NCBI GenBank assembly: GCA_001298555.1
Contig: LJCW01000329.1
Coordinates: forward strand, 1 to 49,807
Length of the DNA stretch: 49,807 nt
Direction of reading: 5' to 3'
DNA from: Actinobacteria bacterium OV450
GTDB taxonomy: Bacteria > Actinomycetota > Actinomycetes > Streptomycetales > Streptomycetaceae
Shown: one piece after another, positions 1-8,205 of the stretch
How positions within the stretch are numbered: position 1 is the stretch's first letter
How the letters are laid out: each line of letters starts with the position of its first letter
Notes under the pieces: model-generated
Told to the model about the DNA's origin: nothing
The model's input: the letters and a program-made list of their open reading frames with translations, nothing else
Databases searched by the model: none
Made by a program: the position numbers and the translations under genes

Positions 1-622
1 CCCGCCCTCGCCCACGCCGCCGAAACCCCGGCCCGCCAGGTGCCCCAGACCCTGCCCCGCGGCCTGGCGGTCGACGCCCTCCTCCTCGCGGCCGAGGACC
101 GCACCGGCTACCAGCGCACCAGCTTCAAGCACTGGAACGCCGGCGACATCCCCACCGACGGCTGCAACACCCGCAACGAAGTCCTCCTCGCCGAGGCCAT
201 CAAAGCGACCACCCTCGGAGCCCGATGCGCCCTCACGGGCGGCACGTGGTGGTCCTGCTACGACGACACCACCGTCACCGGCGCCTCCGGCTTCGACACC
301 GACCACATGGTCCCCCTTGCCGAAGCCTGGGACAGCGGAGCCTGCGCCTGGACCCCGGCCCGCCGCGAGGCCTACGCCACCGACCAAGGCCAAGCCGGCA
401 GCCTCATCGCCGTCACCGCCCGCTCCAACCGCTCCAAGGCCGACCGGGACCCCTCCACCTGGCTTCCCCCCGGCACCCGACGCCCTGTGCCGCTATAGCG
501 CCGAATGGACCGCCACCAAACTCCGCCGGCAACTGACAGTCGACGAAGCGGAGAACGACACGCTGCACGCCATCGCGGACAGGTGCGGCGACACGGTGGT
601 GACGCACACCCCGGCACCGTAG
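1..622 (+). pseudogene. Secreted HNH endonuclease family protein (DUF1524/GmrSD C-terminal type), 5' partial, frameshifted
   Basis: The frame is open from the first base, so the start lies upstream of the window. The visible part has the hallmarks of the small secreted Streptomyces HNH family: two Cys-containing segments (DGCNTRNEVL, CALTGGTW), the catalytic DTDHMVPLAEAWDSG block, and RREAYATD followed by VTARSNRSKADRDPSTW. Reading stops early at 498, but the expected tail (APDALCRYSAEWTATKL through to the stop at 622) continues one frame over. Removing one C from the six-C run at 466-471 restores WLPPAPDALCRY, so this is one gene with a one-base insertion, either real or a sequencing error. 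Family members are exported nucleases of unknown substrate. A decayed relative lies at 28027-28396 on the other strand. Confidence 0.8.
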
Positions 623-815
623 GCCGAGGGCGGCGGAGCTGTTTCAGAAGACGGCCCCGCACGGCGTACCGCCCACGGCTCACCGGGAGCGGGTCAGGAC
701 CGACCCCTCCACCAGGTGCGCCGCAGGGGGTGACGTTCGCGCCGGGCGCGCGACTGCCGTGGACGTCCAGCAGCCTCCAGCTCCGCTGGCGCGGAGGAGT
801 CGAAGGCCGCTTCGG

Positions 816-1098
816 GTCCTGATCATGACCCACGACCACGCCGAGGACGCCGCACTGTGCGACGCCGCCCCCTGCGCACCGCAGGTCTGGGCACGATCGG
901 ACTGATCGGCTCGGCTGCCAAGTGGCGCGGTTCCGGCAACGCCTGTCCAGCGAGGGCGGCCACGACGCCGCCGCCTTCGCTCGGATCAAGACCCCGATCG
1001 CAATCACGGAGATCACTGGCAAGGAACCCGCCACGATCGCGGTGAGCGTCGCGGCCGACCTGCTCCGGACCTTCGAACAGGAAGAGCGTGCTGAGTGA
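816..1098 (+). pseudogene. xdhC-like remnant (molybdenum hydroxylase accessory factor, C-terminal part)
   Basis: Three short stretches in three frames add up to the C-terminus of an XdhC/CoxI-type accessory factor. VLIMTHDHAEDAALCDAA comes first, from 816. LGTIGLIGSAAKW follows, and then ARFRQRLSSEGGHDAAAF, TPIAITEITGKEPATIAVS and AADLLRTFEQEERAE, ending at the stop at 1098. XdhC proteins insert or sulfurate the molybdenum cofactor of xanthine dehydrogenase-type enzymes. Two frameshifts, the missing N-terminal half and no adjacent xdhA/B genes say this is a dead fragment. The order of the motifs matches the family, which makes the identification fairly secure despite the shortness. Confidence 0.7.
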
Positions 1099-1155
1099 AC
1101 GTCACCACGCGACTGGCCGTACCGTGGGGGATCGGCTTCGAACAAAGGAACGCGA

Positions 1156-1584
1156 GTGCGGTACAAGGTGACGGTGGATGTCGCGGCAGCGCCGGAGCGG
1201 GTGTGGGAGGTGCTGGCCGACATCGAGGGCTGGCCTCGCTGGACGGTGTCGAAGACGAGCGTACGGCTGTTGTCCGGCGGCCCGGTGGCGGTCGGGTGCG
1301 AGGCGGAGGTCCGGCAGCTCAAGCTGGCGACCGAGGTGTGGCAGGTCACCGAGATGGAGGCCGGGCGCAGCTTCGAGTGGCGCTCCCTGAACCCGGTGTT
1401 CACCACAATCAGTACGCACCGGATCGAGCCGCTCGGCGCGGGCCGGTCCCGTGTCGTGCTCGGCCTGCAGCAGAAGGGTTTCATGGCGCCGCTGCTCGCG
1501 CTGGCGTACGGCAAGCTGACTCGCCGGTACGTCGACATGGAGGCGGCCGGGCTGAAGCGGTACTGCGAGGCGATGGGCGGCTGA
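1156..1584 (+). CDS. SRPBCC family protein (polyketide cyclase/dehydrase-like)
   Basis: A 142-residue protein that starts with GTG. The N-terminus (RYKVTVDVAAAPERVWEVLADIEGWPRW, written here in part) is the typical first strand and helix of the START/Bet v1-like SRPBCC fold, where 'PxxVWxxLxDxxxWPxW' opens the ligand cavity. The rest alternates strands and ends in a long C-terminal helix (MEAAGLKRYCEAMGG). Length is normal for a single-domain member. Such proteins bind hydrophobic ligands, and some act as aromatases or cyclases, but the substrate cannot be read from sequence. It stands alone, with the xdhC debris upstream and a strong hairpin terminator about 90 bases downstream. Confidence 0.8.
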   Translation: MRYKVTVDVAAAPERVWEVLADIEGWPRWTVSKTSVRLLSGGPVAVGCEAEVRQLKLATEVWQVTEMEAGRSFEWRSLNPVFTTISTHRIEPLGAGRSRVVLGLQQKGFMAPLLALAYGKLTRRYVDMEAAGLKRYCEAMGG

Positions 1585-1670
1585 GCGCAGTGCCGGGTCC
1601 CGGCAAGGGGGCGGTCGGGGAGGACTCCGAGTTCAACGGTCTGAGGAGGGTGGGGAGCGGTGAGAGCGCG

Positions 1671-1705
1671 TCGGAGCCCGCCGACCGAAGGTCGGCGGGC
1701 TCCGA
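1671..1705 (+). terminator. Strong hairpin terminator after the SRPBCC gene
   Basis: A 15-bp GC-rich perfect stem (1671-1685 pairs with 1691-1705) closes a 5-base loop. It lies about 87 bases past the SRPBCC stop codon. There is no U-tract, which is common for Streptomyces terminators. Nothing else in 1585-2010 looks like a gene. Confidence 0.75.
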
Positions 1706-2010
1706 GGGTTGACGGCGGATCAGGTCACGGCACCTTCCTCAGCGCGGGAACACCGCGGACACGGACTATCGCTGGACGGGCCGCCTCCGATGACACCGAT
1801 CCTGGGGCACTGCCCCTTCGTCCGGTCCGGGCGGCGAACGCGTCGCCGTACCCGTGCTGGATGTGCCGGGGCTCGATCGGGGGGGCGGTTCGACGATGGA
1901 GCGGGCTGAGAAGGCCAGCCTCGGCCGGTTGAGGTGCCCGCAGCCCAAACAGGACCGCGTGCAAGGGACTTGGCTTGTTGGTGCTGCCCGATCCGGCCAA
2001 GCGGGAGTAG

Positions 2011-3161
2011 GTGCCCGCCCTGGTCTGCGCCCCCGGACGATCTCTGGCGGAGGAACCGTGTGCTCCAGGCGAAAGCTCTAGTGGTGAGGATGTCGCCGCG
2101 GCACTGGCCGCCGCCAAGTACGACGCGAGCACAGTCCGGTTCGGAGTGGACGTCTACCGACTGGTCTACCGAACCGTGGACCCCAGCGGTCGGCCAGTCA
2201 CTGCCAGCGGGCTGTTGGCGCTGCCCCGCGGCGGCGAAGACGAGTTGCGGACGGTGTCATTCACTCACGGCACGGTCAGTTACCGGTCCGACGCCCCCTC
2301 CTCCATGGTCAAGGCGGGGTTCGTGTCCTCGCCCGCCCTGACGTACGCGTCCGCCGGGTTCGCCGCTGTCGCCCCGGACTACATCGGTCTGGGCACCGGC
2401 CCGGGACTCCACCCCTGGATGGATGTGCCGTCGGAGACGACCGCCTCCCTGGACATGCTCCGGGCAGCCCGTGCCTTCGTTTCGAGCACGGGCCGTGCGC
2501 TGGGCCACGATGTACTGGTCACCGGGTTCTCCCAGGGAGCCTCGGCGGCGACGGGACTCGCTCGGACACTCCAGGCCGGTGACGACCGGTGGTTCCGGCT
2601 CCAAGCCGTCGCGCCGGTCAGCGGCGCCTACGACTTCCGGCACGCCGAGCTGCCGGCACTGCTCGATGGCTCTCTCGAACCGAAGTCAAGTGTGCTGTAC
2701 TCGGCGTACCTTCTGGTCGCTTGGAACCGGCTGCACCATCTGTACGACTCCCCGGACGAGGTTTTCCAGGTGCCGTACGACAGCACGATCGAGGCACTCT
2801 TCGAGGTTCGCACACCGGCCCGCAGCTCTTCGCGGGCACGCCCGGCACTATCGACGCACTGCTCACCCCACACGGCTTCGAGATGATGCGTCACCCGACC
2901 GGCCGCCTGGCCAAAGCACTCCGGGTAGCCGACAGCACGTGCGATTGGGCACCCCGCGTCCCGGTCCGCCTGTACGTGGCCGACGCGGACGAGCAGGCGG
3001 CCAACGCCAACACCGACCATTGCGAGGCCACGTTGCGGTCGCACGGAGTGAACGCGGCAGTCGTCGACCTCGGTACCCCGGACTTCGCCGGCTCCAGGCA
3101 CCTCGGGTCCAACGTCGCCGGCACGGCGGCCATCGTGCGCTGGTTCAGCCAACTGCCTTGA
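2011..3161 (+). pseudogene. Alpha/beta hydrolase (secretory lipase/esterase-like), frameshifted
   Basis: The protein has the features of a Streptomyces secreted alpha/beta hydrolase. VSFTHGTVSY is the oxyanion-side strand, and APDYIGLGTGPGLHPW is followed by the nucleophile elbow TGFSQGAS (GxSxG). Reading in the first frame ends wrongly after ALFEVRTPARS. Shifting frame near 2804-2806 restores SHTGPQLFAGTPGTIDALL and continues to the stop at 3161 with PVRLYVADADEQ (probable acid) and a final GSRHLGSNVAG (possible His). One base seems to be missing. The GTG at 2011 directly follows an in-frame stop and gives no signal peptide, so the N-terminus may also be damaged. No operon partner is obvious. 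Confidence 0.7.
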
Positions 3162-3260
3162 GAACCGCCGGCCCGCCAGGCCACCCCCGCCGAAGGTGGA
3201 AAACTCAAGTGCGCAGGTCTGGCCAGCGACCGAGTACAGGGTGGGGAAATTCAACGACCC

Positions 3261-3803
3261 TCATCGGGTGCGGGGGTGGGCGTGGGGGGCGGCGGCCATG
3301 GCGACGGCGAAGGCTGGGTCGCGTTTGCGGCGCTGGTAGATCACTGCGCTGGTGATCCCCACGTGGGCCGCGGCCGCGGTGACCGACCGGCCGGACGCCA
3401 AGTGTTCGAGGAAGCTGCGCCGGCGCTCGGGGGTGAAGCGGGGCGCCCTCGCGGGCGCCGGCCGCCCGGCCCCGAGTTCCGTGACCGCCACGCAAGCCCG
3501 CGCGAACGCGGGATCGTCCTGGCGCCAGTGGCTGGCCTTCCTGGCTCCGTCGAACAGGATCTGCGCGGCGAGGCTCGGGGTGCAGGCCAGAGCGCGAAGC
3601 CGCAGATACTCGGCACGCTCGATGACGCCCGCGGCGCCGAGTTCGTCGGGGTCGGTGCCCGCCAGGAGGAGCGCGAGGGCGGTGTCGGTACGGGCCGCGG
3701 TGAACACCGTCCGCGCGTCGAGGCCCGCGGCCAGCGCGGCCGTGGCCACGTCCTGCCCGTTCCGCAGGCCTTCAAAGAGCGTTGACCGTTTCCGGGCACC
3801 CAT
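3261..3803 (-). CDS. Hypothetical helix-turn-helix protein
   Basis: An Ala/Arg-rich protein of 180 residues if the ATG at 3803 is used; a TTG at 3848 in the same frame would add 15 residues. I could not assign a named family. The C-terminal part (RRRSFLEHLASGRSVTAAAA, then HVGITSAVIYQRRKRDPAF) reads as a helix-turn-helix of the kind found in phage terminase small subunits and transposase-associated proteins: 'FLEALAxTGxVTAAAxxxGVSxxxVYxxRKxDPxF'. A second, weaker HTH-like stretch (NGQDVATAALAAGLDARTVF) lies near the N-terminus. It is likely a DNA-binding protein of mobile-element or phage ancestry, which would fit the debris-rich surroundings, but that is inference. Confidence 0.55.
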   Translation of the reverse strand: MGARKRSTLFEGLRNGQDVATAALAAGLDARTVFTAARTDTALALLLAGTDPDELGAAGVIERAEYLRLRALACTPSLAAQILFDGARKASHWRQDDPAFARACVAVTELGAGRPAPARAPRFTPERRRSFLEHLASGRSVTAAAAHVGITSAVIYQRRKRDPAFAVAMAAAPHAHPRTR

Positions 3804-4111
3804 CGGGCCAGGGCCGGCCGTGACCAGCCGGCGCACCGTCGCCCCCAAACCGACACCGGCCCGCGCTGGGCCCGGGAAGTCGGGGGACGGCTTCCCGGGC
3901 CGGCGTCGCGGTACCGCGGGAGGGCGGTATGCATACCGTGCGACGCCAGAAGGAACGATTCTCCAGCCGGAAAGTTCACCTGCCCTGCCACGCGCCGTCA
4001 GGGGCCCGGGAACCTGACGGCGCCTTCCCCCGCTCCCCCGGCCCGCCTCGGACTTTGCTCTTTGCCGGTCGGCCTGGTGTCAAAGGCCCCCGCCGGGGCA
4101 CGAGTGCGGCC
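3804..4111. other. Intergenic stretch, no supported gene
   Basis: GC-rich and frequently open in several frames, but no frame shows a recognisable domain, ribosome binding site or conserved-looking segment. Probably the upstream region of the HTH gene plus debris. Confidence 0.5.
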
Positions 4112-4210
4112 ATGACCGTGATGCTGCTTCTCCTGCTCCCTCTCGGCCTCGCCCTCGTCCTCCTGGTGACCGCCGAGCCCCCACGCCACAACCGACACCG
4201 CCAGCACTGA
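4112..4210 (+). CDS. Possible small membrane peptide (32 aa)
   Basis: An ATG at 4112 opens a 32-residue reading frame with a single strongly hydrophobic helix (MTVMLLLLLPLGLALVLLVT) followed by a short polar, His/Arg-rich tail. The composition is that of a one-pass membrane peptide. There is no convincing Shine-Dalgarno sequence and no neighbour it obviously belongs to, so it may be a chance open frame. Confidence 0.3.
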   Translation: MTVMLLLLLPLGLALVLLVTAEPPRHNRHRQH

Positions 4211-4291
4211 CCGCCCCCCGGTGCAGCGGCCGGACCGATCTGCCCGGGCGGTCCGACGTCATCTGCGGCGGCGGGGGGGGATCCGGGCGGG

Positions 4292-4511
4292 ATCCCGCAG
4301 CCCGCGGACAAGGCTGCGAACCGTCGGCGGCTGGGCAACCACAGAGGCCGCCCGCGGCCTTCGACCGCGACGCGTACAAGCAGCGGAACGTCGAGCGGTG
4401 TATCAACAAACTCAAGCAGTGGACGGCCTGGCCACCCGATACGAAAAGACCCCCACCATCCACCTCCCCGGACTCCACCTCGCCGCCATCTTCATCTGGT
4501 CAGCGAGGTGA
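4292..4511 (+). pseudogene. IS5-family transposase C-terminal remnant
   Basis: Three adjoining frames read as the end of an IS5-type DDE transposase: ADKAANRRRLGNHRGRPP, then AFDRDAYKQRNVERCINKL and KQWTGLATRYEKTPT, then HLAAIFIWSAR with a stop at 4511. The 'GRPPAFDxxxYKQRNxVERCxNxLKQWRGxATRYxK' order is diagnostic of that family and includes the region of the last catalytic acid (the E of VERC). Two frameshifts and absence of the N-terminal two-thirds make it a dead fragment. No terminal inverted repeats could be recognised. Confidence 0.75.
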
Positions 4512-4530
4512 TCCGAAGGAAACGCCCTAC

Positions 4531-4794
4531 TTAGCCCGCGGCGCGGAACGGCTCGCCATCCTTCAGGCTCCCGTGTCCGGCAGGATTCAGATCCGTCACA
4601 CGGCCGCCCGGCGCCCCGCTCGTCCCGATCAGGTCAGGCTGGAGGAGATCTGGAACCAGGTCGAGCACGACCAGGAAACCGTCTTCGTCGCCCTCGAGGC
4701 CGACGGCCGGGAAAGTCCAGTGGCCGCTGGTGGGCCACGACGCGTGCGGGGCCGTCGCGGCCACGACAGGACCACCGCCGGTGGATTGCTGCAA
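4531..4794 (-). CDS. Unrecognised ORF fragment, possibly coding
   Basis: An 87-codon frame with good G/C third-position bias (for example GHWTFPAVGLEGDEDGFLVV, then LDLVPDLLQPDLIGTSGAP). The frame remains open upstream of the TTG at 4794, so the start is unknown. I do not recognise the family. It may be the end of a decayed gene, as it lies between a transposase remnant and another unrecognised fragment. Confidence 0.3.
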   Translation of the reverse strand: MQQSTGGGPVVAATAPHASWPTSGHWTFPAVGLEGDEDGFLVVLDLVPDLLQPDLIGTSGAPGGRVTDLNPAGHGSLKDGEPFRAAG

Positions 4795-4820
4795 TACGTG
4801 ATCGAACGCGTGAGCCGACC

Positions 4821-5108
4821 GTGCTGGCCGCCTGCGCTGCCGGTCGCACCCAGGACGCGGACTTCATCCCCGAGCACATACCGCACACCTTCAACCTGCT
4901 GCTGGACCGCTCCCGACTGCTCGCCGACCCGGTCGCGCCGAGCCAGGGCGCCGTCGCGGGCCTGCCCTACCGTCTGCCCGACGGCACCACCCAAGTGGGC
5001 ACCGACCGGGGCATCGACGCGCCGGTCACGATCGCCGCATGGCCCCGCTCCTGCGCGGGCCGCGCGGAAGCCCTTCTGCCTCAGGTTCGGACCGACGACA
5101 CTCTGTGA
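4821..5108 (+). CDS. Unrecognised ORF fragment with strong coding bias
   Basis: A 95-codon frame with almost uniform G/C at third positions and a natural-looking composition (DADFIPEHIPHTFNLLLDRS, then GLPYRLPDGTTQVGTDRGID). The GTG at 4821 has no clear ribosome binding site and the N-terminus looks truncated. No family was recognised. The codon bias argues that it is or was coding, and its position next to an IS remnant suggests a surviving gene tail. Confidence 0.4.
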   Translation: MLAACAAGRTQDADFIPEHIPHTFNLLLDRSRLLADPVAPSQGAVAGLPYRLPDGTTQVGTDRGIDAPVTIAAWPRSCAGRAEALLPQVRTDDTL

Positions 5109-5241
5109 TCATGAGCGGGCGACAGGAAGCCGCCGCCCCGTCCCCGCAGGGAAGGATGCGGCGGCGCCTGCCTGCCAACGAGCGGCGAGTACGGTCACCA
5201 GGCCGGCACGAACGGTCAAGCCTGGCTGAGACGCCGGCCCG

Positions 5242-6105
5242 TCAGGCGATGCACCCTACGACCGCGTCACCGACCCGCAGCCATCCCTTGCTGTCCGAGC
5301 GGTACCAGGCCCAGCCGCTGCCCACCGCGCACAGCACCAACGCCCAGGGGCCGACCTTCTTCACCAAGATCTTGGCTCCGCCCCCGGCCCACTGGAAGGC
5401 GGTGACAAGCCAGGACCACCACGGGTCGGCGGTCACCGGATAGGCGACCCCGGGCCGGTCGTGCTCCACGACCTGCACCAAGGACCCGTCGCGCACCGCG
5501 AAGTGGGTCGGGACCGCAACCCCGTTGGCGTCCTTGGCCCAAGGCGCAGCAACGGTCGCCAGCGGGGTTCCGTCCGCCGCGATGACGGCGGCCCCTCCGT
5601 CATCGGTCAGGGTCACCTGCCCGCCTCCCTCGACGTTCACCCCGTAGCTGTACTCCTGCGGAGCGCCGCGCTCCGAGATGACGGTCAGCATGCGAGCACC
5701 GCCGTTCTCGGTTGCCTGGACCGCGTTGGCGCTGCCCGTGGGAGATCCGTAGGCCACGGTCCCCGGCGCGACGAGTTTGCCCTGCGTGCCTTCGTCGGCG
5801 CCCGGGAGCGTCACCGTGAAGGCGGCACCGTCCGCGCGTGCGACCGCTACACCGTCGGAGGCGTCCTTGGGGATGTCCACCGTGGATCCCTGGGTTGTGC
5901 TCGTCGCGGCAGAGTCAGCGTCGCCACGGGTGTTGACCGTGTCGGACTGCGCGAGCAGGCCTGGCACATCCCCCAGGGCATCGGCGACCTCTCCCGTGCT
6001 CACCAACGGGGCCGACCCAGTCGATTCCACGGCAGCGGCAGTGCCCGCCAGGCCGCTGACCAAGAGTGCGCCAGCCGCAAGGAAGCAGACCACGTGTCGC
6101 TTCAT
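5242..6105 (-). CDS. Secreted hypothetical protein with hydrophobic C-terminal tail
   Basis: Start chosen at the ATG at 6105 because a GGGGGGAG ribosome binding site lies just upstream; the reading frame is open further but without such a site. The 287-residue protein begins with a clear Sec signal peptide (MKRHVVCFLAAGALLVSGLA, cleavage likely after AAA). A Ser/Thr/Asp-rich stretch follows, then a beta-rich domain ending in the 'GVAYPVTADPWW' segment often seen in Streptomyces secreted proteins. After that comes a distinct tail of about 60 residues, hydrophobic and Trp-rich (WLVTAFQWAGGGAKILVKKV, WALVLCAVGSGWAWY) with two Cys. It is monocistronic. The function is unknown; the modular build (conserved body plus short variable tail) could suit a processed peptide or a surface protein. 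Confidence 0.75.
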   Translation of the reverse strand: MKRHVVCFLAAGALLVSGLAGTAAAVESTGSAPLVSTGEVADALGDVPGLLAQSDTVNTRGDADSAATSTTQGSTVDIPKDASDGVAVARADGAAFTVTLPGADEGTQGKLVAPGTVAYGSPTGSANAVQATENGGARMLTVISERGAPQEYSYGVNVEGGGQVTLTDDGGAAVIAADGTPLATVAAPWAKDANGVAVPTHFAVRDGSLVQVVEHDRPGVAYPVTADPWWSWLVTAFQWAGGGAKILVKKVGPWALVLCAVGSGWAWYRSDSKGWLRVGDAVVGCIA

Positions 6106-6990
6106 TCCGCTCCCCCCTTTCGTGCTTGGAACGGAAGCGCCGCACAGTGAGCGGCGCAGAAGAGACATGCTTCAACTGGCAACAATGGCTCAAAGTTAAC
6201 TCTCGGCAACCGTGATGCACCCGAGATCTACGCGAAAAGGCGCTGCATAGGATGCGTCAGATCGGCACGCGTTCGTTCAGAAATCAACACTTCACGGAAA
6301 CTCCCACTGATTCCGCGATCGCTGATCAGCTATGTCCGCAGACCTCGGCCATGCCACCCTCGGCGTGGGACGTCCAGGCCCGCCGCCACCACCCGCCGTA
6401 GACACGTCGCCGAGCCGACGGCCTGCCTCCCGGCGCCGTTTCCGTCTGCGTCCGGCATGTTGGCTGGCCCGCTCCTGCGCGTCCACGAGCTGGTAGCTCG
6501 GCCTAACTGTCAGTCGTGCAGCTCCAGTGACCGCCTCACGGCACCCGCCCGGCACTGCGATGGCGGTCAGCCCTGGGCTCGCCGCGGCCGTGATCCCTGG
6601 GCAGGCTGCCCGAGCCCCGCCGCGGTGGGTGAGCGACGACGAGACGCGAGCCCTGATGGTGCTGCTCGGCGTGCTGGAGGACGAGGCCTCCTCGGAGGAC
6701 GTCCGGCGGGCGGCATGGTCCGGGCCGAGCAGGACGCGCCGGTGCAGGAGGGCGGGCAGATGCCGGGCACCGGACAGGGCGGCGACCTGGGCAAGGTGGA
6801 CGTCGGCGGACTCAACGTCGCCGCCAAGGTAGACGAGGAGGCCGGCCTTGACAGCCGGTGGCGGCGTACGCGCGCACGGCCCCGACGCCCACGCCCTGGT
6901 CGGCTGGGGTTTCCTCGTCCCTGATGGTCGGGGGGCTGCTTCGGGCCCGATCCCGGTGGGATTTGCTGATCCTGCTCGCCACCCCGCATG
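6106..6990. other. Long intergenic region with decayed coding sequence
   Basis: No intact gene was found in these 885 bases. Two overlapping frames look partly coding: a plus-strand one around 6620-6715 (WVSDDETRALMVLLGVLEDE) and a minus-strand one around 6690-6850 (GLLVYLGGDVESADVHLAQV). Neither has a start, ribosome binding site or recognisable family. The segment probably holds remains of a lost gene next to the terpene synthase. The first 100 bases are the promoter region of the secreted protein. Confidence 0.45.
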
Positions 6991-8064
6991 TCAGGTGTCG
7001 ATCGGCGTCAGGCCCGGGTAGATGTCGTTCCAGCGGTAGCGGCGACAGCGGAGGTGGAAGTAGACGTAGCCGGCCGCATAGCGCTCCAGGTGCGGGCGCT
7101 GGTCGTCGGTGGCCAGAGCGAGGAGGCGGTCGCGGGCGGCCAGGCCGCCGGCGAGGGCGCGGCGGGCGACGGTCTGGTAGGGGATGCCTTCGCGCATGCT
7201 GGTGCGGTACAGCCTGCTGCCGGCGAAGTCGGCTCCGTCGAGTGCCTCCTTGTAGCACGACAGCACATCGTTGACGTCGTTCAGGAACGTCACGCCGGAG
7301 GACAGCGCCGCCGACCAGAAGGCCCGGTTGCTGCCGGCATCGAGGCACGGATGGGTGAACTGCAGGGAGACGAACCAGAACTGGGAGAAGCCGTTGTAGG
7401 CGCGCACGAAGTCGCTGTCCACGACGTCGGACACCTCGGGCGTGAACTCCGCCTCCATCAGCACGCCGATGAGGGCGTTGTGGAGGAAGGCCCGGTAGAC
7501 CGCCAGGAATGTCGGCTCGCAGAACGGCGCCAGTTGCGCGAACACGTGCCGCAGGTAGCGGGTGGTCGGTCGGGAAGGGGGCCGCTCGGGCAGCAGAGCC
7601 TCCTGCAGGACCGCCTCGGCCTCGGCCGGCGCGCGGCTGCACAGGTCGTCGAGGAAGGTACCGAACACCCAGACACGGTCGAGTGCGAAGGCAAGATCCT
7701 CGTCGCTGACGGGCACCATCAGGGTGCGCATCACGGTGATGGTGCGGATCGTCGCGGCCGGGACGGCGAGCCCGAAGGCTTCGAACTCGGCGGCCAGCAG
7801 TCCGGCCCGGGCACGAGCCCCCGCCTGGTCCACCGCCGGCTCGTGCTCCAGCGCGAACGCCACCAGGGCGTCGAGGAGACCGGAATCCAGCAGGCCGGCC
7901 ATCATCGCGCGGTGCTGCGGGTCAGGGACCGCACCCAGCCCGTAGCGCTGCCTGCACTGCAGCGTGTCGATGCCCGGCGGCCGCGGATGCCGGATCAATC
8001 GGTGCCCGGTCAGGCTCACCCCATGTCCTTCCCAAGAGCGGCGGCCGGCAACCACGTTCACCAT
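6991..8064 (-). CDS. Terpene synthase, trichodiene synthase (TRI5)-like
   Basis: A 357-residue class I terpene synthase candidate, predicted to ionise a prenyl diphosphate using Mg2+. The Asp-rich motif is FLDDLCSR (DD at 139-140; the third acid is absent). The second metal motif NDVLSCYKE (265-273) fits ND(L/I/V)xSxxKE exactly. The C-terminal GYVYFHLRCRRYRWNDIYPG (332-351) closely mirrors the end of fungal trichodiene synthase, including the RRY pair that binds diphosphate. Length also fits that family (about 370). The start at 8064 has GGAGG three bases upstream; a GTG at 8019 is an alternative. It is divergent from a hydrolase/monooxygenase operon and shares a promoter region carrying a motif also found before the local tetR. 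The product cannot be predicted; sesquiterpene is the family norm. Confidence 0.78.
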   Translation of the reverse strand: MVNVVAGRRSWEGHGVSLTGHRLIRHPRPPGIDTLQCRQRYGLGAVPDPQHRAMMAGLLDSGLLDALVAFALEHEPAVDQAGARARAGLLAAEFEAFGLAVPAATIRTITVMRTLMVPVSDEDLAFALDRVWVFGTFLDDLCSRAPAEAEAVLQEALLPERPPSRPTTRYLRHVFAQLAPFCEPTFLAVYRAFLHNALIGVLMEAEFTPEVSDVVDSDFVRAYNGFSQFWFVSLQFTHPCLDAGSNRAFWSAALSSGVTFLNDVNDVLSCYKEALDGADFAGSRLYRTSMREGIPYQTVARRALAGGLAARDRLLALATDDQRPHLERYAAGYVYFHLRCRRYRWNDIYPGLTPIDT

Positions 8065-8168
8065 CCGCCTCCACCACGATGTCGCTCCGGATGATCACAC
8101 GGCCGGACCGTCCGCCACCCTCGGAGCCGAACGGCCACCCCGAAACCGGTGACGACAAGGGCTTCCAC

Positions 8169-8205
8169 TTGACACGACCCCCTTATCGGCAACAGTGTAT
8201 CCATT
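8169..8205 (+). promoter_or_regulatory. Promoter with TetR-type operator for the hydrolase/monooxygenase operon
   Basis: TTGACA at 8169-8174 is a consensus -35 box. The next ATG (8206) has no ribosome binding site, and a -10-like region around 8194-8201 would place the transcription start at or next to that ATG, implying a leaderless mRNA. Overlapping the -10 region, 8189-8205 reads GCAACAGTGTATCCATT. The same motif with one mismatch occurs upstream of the tetR gene at 13147-13163. Its core ACAnTGT is an inverted repeat. Confidence 0.6.
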
